From Paenibacillus sp. J5C2022 (GTDB lineage Bacteria; Bacillota; Bacilli; Paenibacillales; Paenibacillaceae), in NCBI RefSeq assembly GCF_025567625.1, contig NZ_JAOQJC010000026.1, positions 1-64,000 of the forward strand: a stretch of 64,000 nt of DNA, read 5' to 3'. The position numbers were made by a program, and so were the translations under genes. Below, piece by piece: positions 33,701 through 42,615 of this stretch. The first letter of the stretch is position 1; each line of letters opens with the position of its first letter. The notes beneath the pieces were generated by a model, which saw only the letters and a list, made by a program, of their open reading frames with translations, made no database searches and had not been told where the DNA came from.

Positions 33701-33765
33701 TGATTTCCTTTCAATTGGGAAATACTGTTGGGGAACTTATTGAGTACGATTTAGGAGGATGAACA

Positions 33766-36642
33766 TTGTCTTATCTTCATGTTGTCATTATTCTGCCCTT
33801 TCTCTTCGCACTATTAGGACCGATTATGCAGAAGCTTATGCCGAGAGTACATGGAGGCTGGTTCATGCTGCCGGTTCCCGTTCTTCTGTTCTCGTATATG
33901 CTCAGCCTGATCCCCTCCGTCCAAGCCAGGGAGAAGATATTCGAAGTCCTGCCGTGGATGCCCTCGTTAGGCGTTGAGTTCAATGTCTACTTGGATGGAC
34001 TGGGCCTTCTGTTCTCCTTGTTAATAACGGGAATCGGATCGCTCGTTGTGTTGTATTCCATCTTCTATCTGGACAAGAACAAGGAGAAGCTGCCGCACTT
34101 CTATGTCTACTTGATGCTGTTCATGGGAGCGATGCTCGGTCTGGTCCTGTCGGATAATCTCATGGTACTGTACGGCTTCTGGGAGCTTACCAGCATCTCA
34201 TCCTTCCTGCTGATCGCCTTCTGGCACCAGCGTGAGAAGTCGCGCTACGGCGCTCTGAAGTCGATGGTCATTACCGTATCGGGCGGTCTGGCAATGCTTG
34301 CCGGCTTCATCCTGTTATATGTAATGGCCGGAACGTTCAGTATTCGCGAGTTGATTGAAGGCATTCATACGTGGTCGAATCATGACCTGTTCGTTCCTGC
34401 CCTGGTGCTTGTTCTGGCAGGAGCGTTCACGAAGTCGGCGCAATTCCCGTTCCATATCTGGTTGCCGGATGCGATGGAAGCTCCGACGCCGGTCAGCGCT
34501 TACTTGCATTCCGCGACGATGGTAAAGGCCGGCATCTACCTCGTAGCCCGCATGAGCCCGATATTCGCGGGCGAAGCGCTATGGCTGTGGCTGGTCTCCG
34601 GCTTCGGCATCGCGACGCTTATCTACGGATCGTTCCGGGCGATGAAGCAGATTGACTTGAAGGCGCTGCTCGCCTTCTCCACGATCAGCCAGCTAGGCAT
34701 GATTATGAGCTTGTTCGGCCTGGGCTCGGCTGCAGCCTTCTATACGGGCTCGGCAGACGCCATCTTCTATACGAAGGCGACGATGGCCGCCGTATTCCAC
34801 TTGATCAACCATGCGGTGTTCAAAGGCGCATTGTTCATGGTGGTCGGCATTGTCGACCACGAGACGGGCACGCGCGATATCCGCAAGCTGGGCGGCCTGA
34901 TGGCCGTCATGCCGATTACGTTCACGATCGCGGTGATCGGCTCCTTCTCCATGGCCGGGCTGCCGCCGTTCAACGGCTTCCTGAGCAAGGAGATGTTCTT
35001 CACCGCCGTCTTGAACATAACGGAGATGAACTTGCTCTCGATGGATACATGGGGCATATTGTTTCCGATCATCGCTTGGGTGGGAAGCATCTTTACATTC
35101 GTGTACAGCATGGTGCTTGTATTCCGTACGTTCACAGGCAAGCCCCAATTCGAGAAGCTGGAGAAGAAGCCGCATGAAGCGCCGCTCGGCATGCTGCTGT
35201 CTCCGGTCGTCCTGGTAGCTCTGGCTGTTGTATTCGGCCTGTTCCCGGGCATCCTGTCCTACTCCTTGATCGAGCCGGCCATGGCCGCTGTCCATCCCGC
35301 TCTGCTGGAGCCGGGACAACAGTTCAAGGTGAAGATTGAGATGTGGCACGGCTGGACGATGGAGCTGTTCATGACGATGGGCGTTGTCGCGCTCGGCACG
35401 ACATTGTTCCTGATGCACCGCAAGGCATCGGTCCTGCATGCACCGCTATTCAACAGAATGTCGCTGAATCGTACCTATGACAAAGGAATGGGCATGCTGG
35501 ACAGAGGCTCCAACCGGCTAACCAATCTGTATATGACGGGAGCTATACGTCATTACCTGATCTATATCTTCTTGTTCATGGTTGTCTCGCTGAGCGTCAC
35601 GATGTATGCGACGGGCAGCTTCCAGGTTGACACGTCAAGCTTCGCGGACACTTCATTCTATGAAGCGATGATCATTATTGCGCTCATCTTGTCCACGCTT
35701 GCCGTTCCGTTCGCGACGACAAGGCTGATGGCGATTATTCTGACAGGCGTAGCGGGTTACATGGTTACCCTGTTCTTCGTCATCTTCCGGGCTCCGGATC
35801 TGGCTCTGACCCAGATGATTGTGGAGACGGTATCCGTGGCGCTGTTCCTGCTGTGCTTCTATCATCTTCCGAAGCTGAAGAAGGAGATGGTGAAGCTGCG
35901 GTTCCGGCTGTGGAACTTTATTATTGCGGTGAGCGTAGGCGTAATCATGACACTTATCGCATTAAGCGCCAGCAGCAGCCGGTCGTTCGAATCGATCTCT
36001 CATTATTTCCTGGAAAATAGTTATAAGCTGGCCGGCGGCAAAAATGTCGTCAACGTCATACTGGTTGACTTCCGCGGCTTCGATACGCTGCTGGAAATCG
36101 TCGTGCTCGGCATTGCTTCTTACGGCATCTATGCGATGATCAAGCTCAAGCTGAAGGGCGACGAGGAAATCGGCAAGCTGCCTGCTAGAGAGAGCGAGTT
36201 CAAATACGATATTTACGGCTTGAAGAGCAATGACGTCATTCTGAAGACGGTCTCGAAGCTGGCGATCGTGATCATTCTCTTATTCTCGCTGTACTTGTTC
36301 TACAACGGCCACCATCATCCCGGCGGCGGATTTATCGGAGCGCTTATGGCGTCAGCCGCATTCATTCTGATGGCGATGTCTTACGGCATGAAGTCCGTTC
36401 ACCGCATTATCCCGATGGACTTCCGCAAGCTGACCGCCCTCGGCATCCTGATAGCGCTGCTTACGGGGATGGGATCGTTCCTGTTCGATGTGCCGTTCCT
36501 TAGCCACACGTTCGGTTACTTCCAAATTCCGTTATTGGGCGAATTGGAGCTGGCGACCGCGTTATTGTTTGATCTAGGCGTCTATTTGACCGTTATTGGC
36601 GTCACCATGACGATTATCTTCACGATCGGGAGGGATACGTAG
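33766..36642 (+). CDS. mrpA: Na+/H+ antiporter subunit MrpA fused to MrpB
   Basis: The 958-residue protein joins MrpA (NuoL-like core with FHIWLPDAMEAPTPVSAYLH and KGALFMVVGIVDHETGTRD, about residues 1-760) to an MrpB/MnhB domain (about 840-955: LFYNGHHHPGGGFIGALMAS). B. subtilis has them as separate proteins. It is part of the multi-subunit sodium/proton antiporter. The start is TTG at 33766, seven bases after AGGAGG. No separate mrpB follows; mrpC begins two bases after the stop. Confidence 0.94.
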   Translation: MSYLHVVIILPFLFALLGPIMQKLMPRVHGGWFMLPVPVLLFSYMLSLIPSVQAREKIFEVLPWMPSLGVEFNVYLDGLGLLFSLLITGIGSLVVLYSIFYLDKNKEKLPHFYVYLMLFMGAMLGLVLSDNLMVLYGFWELTSISSFLLIAFWHQREKSRYGALKSMVITVSGGLAMLAGFILLYVMAGTFSIRELIEGIHTWSNHDLFVPALVLVLAGAFTKSAQFPFHIWLPDAMEAPTPVSAYLHSATMVKAGIYLVARMSPIFAGEALWLWLVSGFGIATLIYGSFRAMKQIDLKALLAFSTISQLGMIMSLFGLGSAAAFYTGSADAIFYTKATMAAVFHLINHAVFKGALFMVVGIVDHETGTRDIRKLGGLMAVMPITFTIAVIGSFSMAGLPPFNGFLSKEMFFTAVLNITEMNLLSMDTWGILFPIIAWVGSIFTFVYSMVLVFRTFTGKPQFEKLEKKPHEAPLGMLLSPVVLVALAVVFGLFPGILSYSLIEPAMAAVHPALLEPGQQFKVKIEMWHGWTMELFMTMGVVALGTTLFLMHRKASVLHAPLFNRMSLNRTYDKGMGMLDRGSNRLTNLYMTGAIRHYLIYIFLFMVVSLSVTMYATGSFQVDTSSFADTSFYEAMIIIALILSTLAVPFATTRLMAIILTGVAGYMVTLFFVIFRAPDLALTQMIVETVSVALFLLCFYHLPKLKKEMVKLRFRLWNFIIAVSVGVIMTLIALSASSSRSFESISHYFLENSYKLAGGKNVVNVILVDFRGFDTLLEIVVLGIASYGIYAMIKLKLKGDEEIGKLPARESEFKYDIYGLKSNDVILKTVSKLAIVIILLFSLYLFYNGHHHPGGGFIGALMASAAFILMAMSYGMKSVHRIIPMDFRKLTALGILIALLTGMGSFLFDVPFLSHTFGYFQIPLLGELELATALLFDLGVYLTVIGVTMTIIFTIGRDT

Positions 36643-36644
36643 CG

Positions 36645-36983
36645 ATGGAACTGTATATGTCCTTGGCGATCGGCGTATTATTCACGGTAGGTGTCTACCT
36701 GATTTTGTCTAAGAGCATCTTGCGCATTATTCTGGGCACTTCGTTCCTGACGCACGGCGTTCATCTGCTGCTGCTGACGATGTCGCGGCTGAAGACGGGT
36801 TCTGCGCCGCTTCTTGGGGAGAAGGCGGAGTCGTATGTCGATCCGCTGCCGCAAGCACTCATTCTGACATCTATTGTTATCAGCTTCGGGGTGACCTCGT
36901 TCTTCTTCGTTCTTGCCTATAAGGCTTATCAGAAGCTTGGAACCGACGATATGGAGCAGCTAAGGGGGAAGGACGATGAATAA
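36645..36983 (+). CDS. mrpC: Na+/H+ antiporter subunit MrpC
   Basis: A 112-residue NuoK-like membrane protein with three membrane segments (ILRIILGTSFLTHGVHLLLL; DPLPQALILTSIVISFGVTS). Adjacent to the fused mrpAB and overlapping mrpD by eight bases. Part of the same Mrp complex. Confidence 0.95.
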   Translation: MELYMSLAIGVLFTVGVYLILSKSILRIILGTSFLTHGVHLLLLTMSRLKTGSAPLLGEKAESYVDPLPQALILTSIVISFGVTSFFFVLAYKAYQKLGTDDMEQLRGKDDE

Positions 36984-38463
36984 CTTGCTTATACTTCCGC
37001 TGCTCATCCCGCTATGTACAGCGGTGCTGCTTATATTCCTGAAGCGATCCATTCCGCTGCAGCGCTGGATCAGCGCCATCGGCAGCGCGGCTAACGTCGC
37101 GGCGGCCGGGTATATTCTGTATCAGGTGAAGACCGACGGCATTCAGACGCTGTATATGAGCGGATGGGTTCCGCCTTACGGCATTACCTTCGTAGCGGAT
37201 ATGCTTGCTGCTTTGCTGGTATTGGTGACGGCGATTATCGGCTCCTTCTGTCTGTTCTATTCCTTCAGCAGCATTGGCGAAGAGCGGGAGCGCCACTACT
37301 TCTATCCGCTCCTCCAGTTCCTGCTGGTCGGAGTTAGCGGATCGTTCCTGACAGGCGATATATTCAATCTGTTCGTCTGCTTCGAAGTGATGCTGATCTC
37401 CTCTTATGCGCTCATTGTGCTTGGGGGAACGAAGATTCAGCTTAGGGAGTCATTGAAATATATTCTGATTAACATTCTGTCGTCCGCGCTGTTCGTAGCG
37501 GCGATCGCTTATCTATACGGAGTGGTCGGCACCTTGAATATGGCGGACCTGTCCCAGCGCGTAGCGGAAGCGGGACAAGACGGCGTGCTGAACGTTATCG
37601 CCATTATGTTCATGATCGTCTTCTCCTTGAAGGCGGGCTTGTTCCTGTTCTTCTGGCTGCCCGGCTCCTACAGTGCGCCTCCTGCGGCGATTACGGCGCT
37701 GTTCGGCGCACTGCTGACCAAGGTGGGACTGTATGCGCTGCTGCGCACCTTCACGCTCATCTTCTATCACGAGCCTTCCATTACGCATGAATGGATGGGA
37801 TGGATGGCCGGTGCGACGATGGCACTCGGCGCCTTCGGCGCGCTTGCCTACAAGGATATTCCGCGCATTCTGAACTACAATGTGGTGATCAGCATCGGCT
37901 TCATCGCCTTCGGCTTGACAGCGGCCAACAAGGATTCGCTGGACGGCGCCGTGCTGTACCTGGTACACGATATGCTGGCCAAGGCTCTGCTCTTCATACT
38001 GGGAGGCATCGTCATTGCAGCCGCAAGGACGACCAAGTTGAACGGGATGGGCGGCCTGATCAGGACTTATCCATATCTGGGATGGATGTTCTTCGTGACC
38101 GCACTGGCGATTGCGGGCATACCGCCGCTTAGCGGCTTCCCCGGCAAGATGATGATATTGCGCGGAGGCTTGCAGAATGAGCAGTTCTGGCTGGTTGCAT
38201 TATCGCTTGCATCCAGCTTCATCGTGCTGTATTCGCTTATGCGCATCTTTATGTCGGCGTTCTGGGGAGAGGAGCGCCAAGTGCCGGTGATGAGTGGTAA
38301 GCAGCAGCGCAGCATGCTCATTCCGGCGGCGGGCTTGCTCGTCATCGTCGTCACAATGGGGCTGTGCGCGGAATGGCTATATGATTTCGTCTCGGTGGCG
38401 GGCGATACGCTGATTAATCCATCCTTGTATATTGACGCTGTGCTTAAGGAGGGGATGAGATGA
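36976..38463 (+). CDS. mrpD: Na+/H+ antiporter subunit MrpD
   Basis: A 495-residue NuoM/NuoN-like proton-translocating subunit with about 14 membrane segments. The conserved Lys of helix 5-8 type lies in FSLKAGLFLFFWLPGSYSAP, and FEVMLISSYALIVLG is another family motif. GGGGGAAGGACGATGA overlaps the start inside mrpC, and it overlaps mrpE by four bases. Confidence 0.95.
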   Translation: MNNLLILPLLIPLCTAVLLIFLKRSIPLQRWISAIGSAANVAAAGYILYQVKTDGIQTLYMSGWVPPYGITFVADMLAALLVLVTAIIGSFCLFYSFSSIGEERERHYFYPLLQFLLVGVSGSFLTGDIFNLFVCFEVMLISSYALIVLGGTKIQLRESLKYILINILSSALFVAAIAYLYGVVGTLNMADLSQRVAEAGQDGVLNVIAIMFMIVFSLKAGLFLFFWLPGSYSAPPAAITALFGALLTKVGLYALLRTFTLIFYHEPSITHEWMGWMAGATMALGAFGALAYKDIPRILNYNVVISIGFIAFGLTAANKDSLDGAVLYLVHDMLAKALLFILGGIVIAAARTTKLNGMGGLIRTYPYLGWMFFVTALAIAGIPPLSGFPGKMMILRGGLQNEQFWLVALSLASSFIVLYSLMRIFMSAFWGEERQVPVMSGKQQRSMLIPAAGLLVIVVTMGLCAEWLYDFVSVAGDTLINPSLYIDAVLKEGMR

Positions 38464-38798
38464 GATATATACGAATGGTATGGGCTTCGATCAAGCTGCT
38501 GCTGCTGTTCCTGAAGGAGCTGGTCTTGTCCAGCTTCGACGTCATGCTGAAGATCGTTCGGCCCAAGCTGAACATTCGTCCGGGCATCTTCGCCATGGAG
38601 ACGGAGCTGAAGTCGAACTGGGAGATCACGCTGCTGTCCTGCCTCATCTGTCTCACGCCTGGCACGTTGACGCTGGATGTGTCGCGCGATGGGAACACGC
38701 TCTATATACATGCGATCGATATTGACGATGTAGACGAACTTACAGCTCAAATTAAAGGCTCGTTCGAGCGGGCGATTATGGAGGTGACGAGAGCGTGA
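38460..38798 (+). CDS. mrpE: Na+/H+ antiporter subunit MrpE
   Basis: A 112-residue MrpE with LTPGTLTLDVSRDGNTLYIH, the family core, and VKPKLNIRPG-like segment KIVRPKLNIRPGIF. It is shorter than the ~158 residues of B. subtilis MrpE: the N-terminal membrane segments are reduced to one. Overlaps mrpD and mrpF by four bases each. Confidence 0.92.
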   Translation: MRYIRMVWASIKLLLLFLKELVLSSFDVMLKIVRPKLNIRPGIFAMETELKSNWEITLLSCLICLTPGTLTLDVSRDGNTLYIHAIDIDDVDELTAQIKGSFERAIMEVTRA

Positions 38799-39076
38799 TG
38801 TCTACGTTAATCATTACCAGTCTGGTCATCCTGTCGCTGGCGATATTAGGCTGCCTGATCCGCTTGTTCCTTGGTCCGTCTATACCGGACCGCATTGCGG
38901 CGCTGGATACAATCGGCATCCTGCTGCTGTCCATGATCGCCGTTATCAGTATACTGCTCGGTACGGAAGCTTATTTCGACATTATTCTGGTCATAGGCAT
39001 ACTGACCTTTATCGGAACGACAGCATTCGCAAGATATATGGAGAGGGGAGTCGTCATCGATGCCGGAGACGAGTAA
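38795..39076 (+). CDS. mrpF: Na+/H+ antiporter subunit MrpF
   Basis: A 93-residue three-segment membrane protein with FLGPSIPDRIAALDTIG, the MrpF/PhaF motif. It overlaps mrpG by 17 bases. Confidence 0.94.
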   Translation: MMSTLIITSLVILSLAILGCLIRLFLGPSIPDRIAALDTIGILLLSMIAVISILLGTEAYFDIILVIGILTFIGTTAFARYMERGVVIDAGDE

Positions 39077-39440
39077 CAGTGTGCTTGAGATCGTCATTGG
39101 TGTGATCGTCCTGCTGGGTGCTCTCATATGCGCGCTCAGCGCCTTCGGGCTTATTCGATTGCCCGACGTCTATCTTCGATCCCATGCCGCGACCAAGAGC
39201 GCGACGATGGGCGTGCTTCTTATTCTGTCGGGAGCCTTCCTCTACTTCTGGATATTCCGTGATCACGTCAGCGTGAAGCTGCTGCTCGGCATCGTCTTCG
39301 TATTTATTACGTCGCCGGTGGCGGGACATCTGAACGGACGCGCCGCGTATCGGTCCGGCACTTCGCTCTGGAAGGGAAGCGTAAGGGACGATTACAAGGA
39401 GGCGCTGAAGGAAGAGCGGAAGAGAAGCAGCAAGGCCTAA
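39060..39440 (+). CDS. mrpG: Na+/H+ antiporter subunit MrpG
   Basis: A 126-residue three-segment membrane protein with LIRLPDVYLRSHAATKSATMG, the MrpG motif, and a basic C-terminal tail. Last gene of the mrp operon, followed by a terminator. Confidence 0.95.
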   Translation: MPETSNSVLEIVIGVIVLLGALICALSAFGLIRLPDVYLRSHAATKSATMGVLLILSGAFLYFWIFRDHVSVKLLLGIVFVFITSPVAGHLNGRAAYRSGTSLWKGSVRDDYKEALKEERKRSSKA

Positions 39441-39482
39441 CGGCTTGCCGATGATGGACGGCCCCGCTGAAAGGCAATAGAA

Positions 39483-39534
39483 GAGAAAGCCCCTGCCCTC
39501 AATAAGCGATATGCTCAGGGGTAGGGGCTTTCTC
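39483..39534. terminator. Two-way terminator after mrpG
   Basis: GAGAAAGCCCCT (39483-39494) and AGGGGCTTTCTC (39523-39534) are perfect reverse complements, with more pairing inside. It lies between convergent mrpG and the DUF4870 gene. Confidence 0.85.
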
Positions 39535-39549
39535 AATTCCAGCCGTCGA

Positions 39550-39906
39550 TTAGAACTTACGCGCCTGTTCTTCGACCCAATTGCCGATGACCGGCAGCTT
39601 GAACTGCTTGCCCTGCAGGGCAAGCAGCATTAGCGCGATCCACAGGATGAAGCCGATCGGCGCCAGGATGAAGGCGAATAGCGCGCCGATAAAGGGAATG
39701 AAGCCCAGAATCAGATTAAGCGCAATCAGGATGACGGAGACGGCTATGGATTGCAGAGCATGGAATTTCACGAATCGGCTCTGCTTCTCCACGACCAGGA
39801 AGATAATTCCTGTAATAAAGCCGAGCAAATAACAAAGTAAACCTGCTACTTTGGGGTCCAGTCCCGTGGATGAAGGTTCTGGATTGACCGGAGTCGGTTC
39901 CATCAT
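39550..39906 (-). CDS. DUF4870 family membrane protein
   Basis: A 118-residue protein with GLDPKVAGLLCYLLGFITGI, VEKQSRFVKFHALQSIAVS and three or four membrane segments: the DUF4870 (Tic20-like) family. No function is known. It lies alone on the minus strand next to the mrp terminator. GGAAAGAGATATATG gives a plausible binding site. Confidence 0.88.
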   Translation of the reverse strand: MMEPTPVNPEPSSTGLDPKVAGLLCYLLGFITGIIFLVVEKQSRFVKFHALQSIAVSVILIALNLILGFIPFIGALFAFILAPIGFILWIALMLLALQGKQFKLPVIGNWVEEQARKF

Positions 39907-40099
39907 ATATCTCTTCCTTTCTATGTAGTACTGGCTACTTCATAAGTATTCCATAGAGTAGAAGCGTATACCTCTTTTTTTTCCACAATTGTCAACAAGA
40001 TTTGTCACCACTCTGTAACCAGATGTCGCTTTCTTTCGTCTATGATAGAAGCTGAGGCATTCTGGGCAGGTGTAGACGAATAGAAAGAAGGTCTTGCGA

Positions 40100-41128
40100 A
40101 TGTGGAGAAAGAAACGCTTTTATATGATAATTGCACTACTGTTCATACTAGGAACAACGGCTTATATGAACCGCGGTGCGTTAGCGATGATGGGCTTCGA
40201 CTGGTTCCTGCAAGGGCATGTGGAGGGCAAGCTGAAGGAAACCTATAAGCCGCTTGAAGGCAGGGAGCCGACTGTTGTAAGCAAGAAGAAGCAAGATCCG
40301 TTCTCCGTACTGCTGCTTGGCATCGACCAGCGTGGCAATGAGATTGGCAGGTCGGACTCCTTGCTGTATACCGTGGTCAGACCCAGTGACGGCCGCATGC
40401 TGCTCGTGTCTATTCCGCGTGATCTGTATGTGGAACTTGTCGGAAGAGAGCGGAAGGACAAGATTAATCATTCTTACGCGTTCGGCGGTGCGGGCATGAC
40501 GATGGATACGGTGGAGAAGCTGTTCGACGCGCCGGTGGATCATTACGCCTCTATTAATTTCGAGGGCTTCCGAGATGTGATCGATGCGATTGGCGGTATT
40601 GCGCTCCCGATTGAGGATGACATTGTGAACGACGATCCCGGTCATGAGCACTTCGTCATTAAAGGCGGACAAGATCTGTACAATGGCGTCGATGCCTTGA
40701 ACTTCGTTCGTTACCGCGAGGATAGCGATATGAACAGAACGGAGCGACATCAGCAGTTCCTCCATGCTATTATAGAGAAGGCTACGAAGCTGAAGCAGTG
40801 GAGCAAGATACCATCATTAATTGATATTATGGGTGATAACTTCAGTACGGATATACCTCCTGACAAGCTGGTGGATCAAGCGCAGCAAATGCTGTCCTCC
40901 AAACAGCTTCAGATGTACAGCCATACCCTGAATGGCAAGGGAGCCCGATTGAAGAGCGGGGGAGCTTGGTATTACTTCGCTGACGAAGAAGATCTGGCTG
41001 ACGTGCAAGCAATGATTCAGAACTGGCTGGACCCGAACGTGCCGTCTTCCCAATTGATTCTGCCGCCGAAGTATGCGAGCGACGATGGGATGGATAAGGG
41101 CATGGTCGCCCAGCCGCAAGGCAATTAG
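40100..41128 (+). CDS. LytR-CpsA-Psr family wall-polymer ligase
   Basis: A 342-residue LCP protein with one N-terminal membrane anchor and an outside LCP domain: LLGIDQRGNEIGRSDSLL, LVSIPRDLYVE, INHSYAFGGAGMTMDTVEKL, NFVRYREDSDMNRTERHQQF. LCP enzymes attach teichoic acids or capsule to peptidoglycan. The ATG at 40100 has AAGGT seven bases upstream; a TTG at 40094 is an alternative. The CBS gene follows by about 20 bases. Confidence 0.93.
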   Translation: MWRKKRFYMIIALLFILGTTAYMNRGALAMMGFDWFLQGHVEGKLKETYKPLEGREPTVVSKKKQDPFSVLLLGIDQRGNEIGRSDSLLYTVVRPSDGRMLLVSIPRDLYVELVGRERKDKINHSYAFGGAGMTMDTVEKLFDAPVDHYASINFEGFRDVIDAIGGIALPIEDDIVNDDPGHEHFVIKGGQDLYNGVDALNFVRYREDSDMNRTERHQQFLHAIIEKATKLKQWSKIPSLIDIMGDNFSTDIPPDKLVDQAQQMLSSKQLQMYSHTLNGKGARLKSGGAWYYFADEEDLADVQAMIQNWLDPNVPSSQLILPPKYASDDGMDKGMVAQPQGN

Positions 41129-41147
41129 AACGGAGTGATTGGCAAAT

Positions 41148-41558
41148 ATGAATATCGCATTTTTCCTCTTGCCCAAGGGGGAAGTGGTGTGCCTGCCGCA
41201 TGACGCGACGCTTAGGCAAGCACTGGAACGCATGGAATATCATCGCTACACAGCCGTCCCAATCATCAATCATGAAGGCGAGTACGTGGGGACGATCACG
41301 GAAGGCGACCTGCTGTGGTTTATGAAGAGTCGTCCCGACCTGACCTTCGAAGGAACGAACAAGGTTAGAATCGGGGATGTACCGCTGCGCTTGAATAACC
41401 GCACCGTCAATATTGACGCCAATATGGACGATTTGATCTCATTGGCTAAGGTTCAGAATTTTGTTCCTGTAGTGGATGACCGCAATCACTTTATCGGCAT
41501 CGTGCGCCGAAGCGAAATTATTGATTATTGTCAAAAAGGACTATCCCAGAAGGTTTGA
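41148..41558 (+). CDS. CBS domain pair protein
   Basis: A 136-residue protein made of two CBS motifs (TLRQALERMEYHRYTAVPII; LAKVQNFVPVVDDRNHFIGI), a fold that usually senses adenine nucleotides. The family resembles B. subtilis CBS proteins of the YkuL/DarB type, some of which bind c-di-AMP. GGAGTGA precedes it, suiting the ATG at 41148. Confidence 0.88.
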   Translation: MNIAFFLLPKGEVVCLPHDATLRQALERMEYHRYTAVPIINHEGEYVGTITEGDLLWFMKSRPDLTFEGTNKVRIGDVPLRLNNRTVNIDANMDDLISLAKVQNFVPVVDDRNHFIGIVRRSEIIDYCQKGLSQKV

Positions 41559-41559
41559 C

Positions 41560-41583
41560 TATCCATGGGGTAGTCTTTTTTTT
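41560..41583 (+). terminator. Terminator after the CBS gene
   Basis: GACTA-TCCATGGGG-TAGTC followed by eight T residues, directly after the stop codon. Confidence 0.8.
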
Positions 41584-41681
41584 CATCCCGGGACATGGAG
41601 TGCGTTCTGAGAAGTTTATGCTATAATGAGGGGTGAATGTCTTGTAAGCGCAGGGTAAAGAAATATTGGAGGATGCAAGAG

Positions 41682-42596
41682 GTGAATGGATTGAAATCGG
41701 GCTTGAAACCAGTACTCTGGAGCGGTGCGGCGTTGGGACTGCTGCTGCTGTTGGCCGTGCCGGGCTTGAACTTGCCTGCCATGCTGCTGATGATGGTGCC
41801 TTATGCCGTTCTGTATGCGACGCTGCCCAAGGCGTCATTCGTTGTGCATGTACTTCCTGTATGGCTCGTTGCCGCGTTTCTGCTTGGGCCGTCTTTCGTA
41901 TTGCTGCTGGGGTTGTTCTTCATGGTGCCGGGCATCTTCATGGGGCATATGTACCGCAAAGCCGTTCCCGCCGCCAAGGTGCTGCGCATTGTGACGATTG
42001 TCATACTTGCCCTCTTAATGATGGAGCTTCTCATGTTGGAGATCATACTGGATTTCTCATTGCTGGCTGCAATGAAGGATACGATCGGCGCCACCTTCAA
42101 CGACGTGATGGCGCAGAGCGGCATTACCGGTTGGGATGAGGATATGTCGGAGCTGCTCGTTGCGACGATTGTCAATATGATTCCGCTCACGTTCATCGTC
42201 TTGTCGTTCCTGTACGCCGTCATCACGCATTATATTGCCCGCAGGGCGGTGATGGGCAGCGGACTTGAGGTGCCGGCATTCCCGGAAGCAAGGGAGTGGA
42301 AGCTTCCGCGCGTGCTGGTCGTGTATTATCTGATTGCTTATATGGTGGAGCTGGTCATGCCGCGAGGCAGCGATTCCTTCCTGGCCATCGCATTGATGAA
42401 TCTGGTGCCGCTGCTCAGCTACGTATTCGCCATCCAGGCGATCGGCTTTTTCTTCTTCATCGCTCACCAGCGAGGCTGGAGCAAGGCGGTTCCGATTGTC
42501 ATTGCGATCCCTGTGCTGCTGATCCCGCCATTAAGCTTAATTGGCGTATTGGATACGGCTTTTCCGATGATAAGGAAATCGTTCACTAAACAATAG
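41682..42596 (+). CDS. DUF2232 (YybS-like) membrane protein
   Basis: A membrane protein of about 304 residues with roughly eight segments, of the DUF2232 family, which lies just before gdpP in many Bacilli (YybS). Motifs: HVLPVWLVAAFLLGPSFVLL and FFFIAHQRGWSKAVP. The open frame begins at 41637; GGAGG (41668-41672) is nine bases before a GTG at 41682 and almost touches an ATG at 41673, so GTG is preferred. Function unknown. Confidence 0.85.
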   Translation: MNGLKSGLKPVLWSGAALGLLLLLAVPGLNLPAMLLMMVPYAVLYATLPKASFVVHVLPVWLVAAFLLGPSFVLLLGLFFMVPGIFMGHMYRKAVPAAKVLRIVTIVILALLMMELLMLEIILDFSLLAAMKDTIGATFNDVMAQSGITGWDEDMSELLVATIVNMIPLTFIVLSFLYAVITHYIARRAVMGSGLEVPAFPEAREWKLPRVLVVYYLIAYMVELVMPRGSDSFLAIALMNLVPLLSYVFAIQAIGFFFFIAHQRGWSKAVPIVIAIPVLLIPPLSLIGVLDTAFPMIRKSFTKQ

Positions 42597-42615
42597 CACG
42601 GGAGCGAATTGTATT

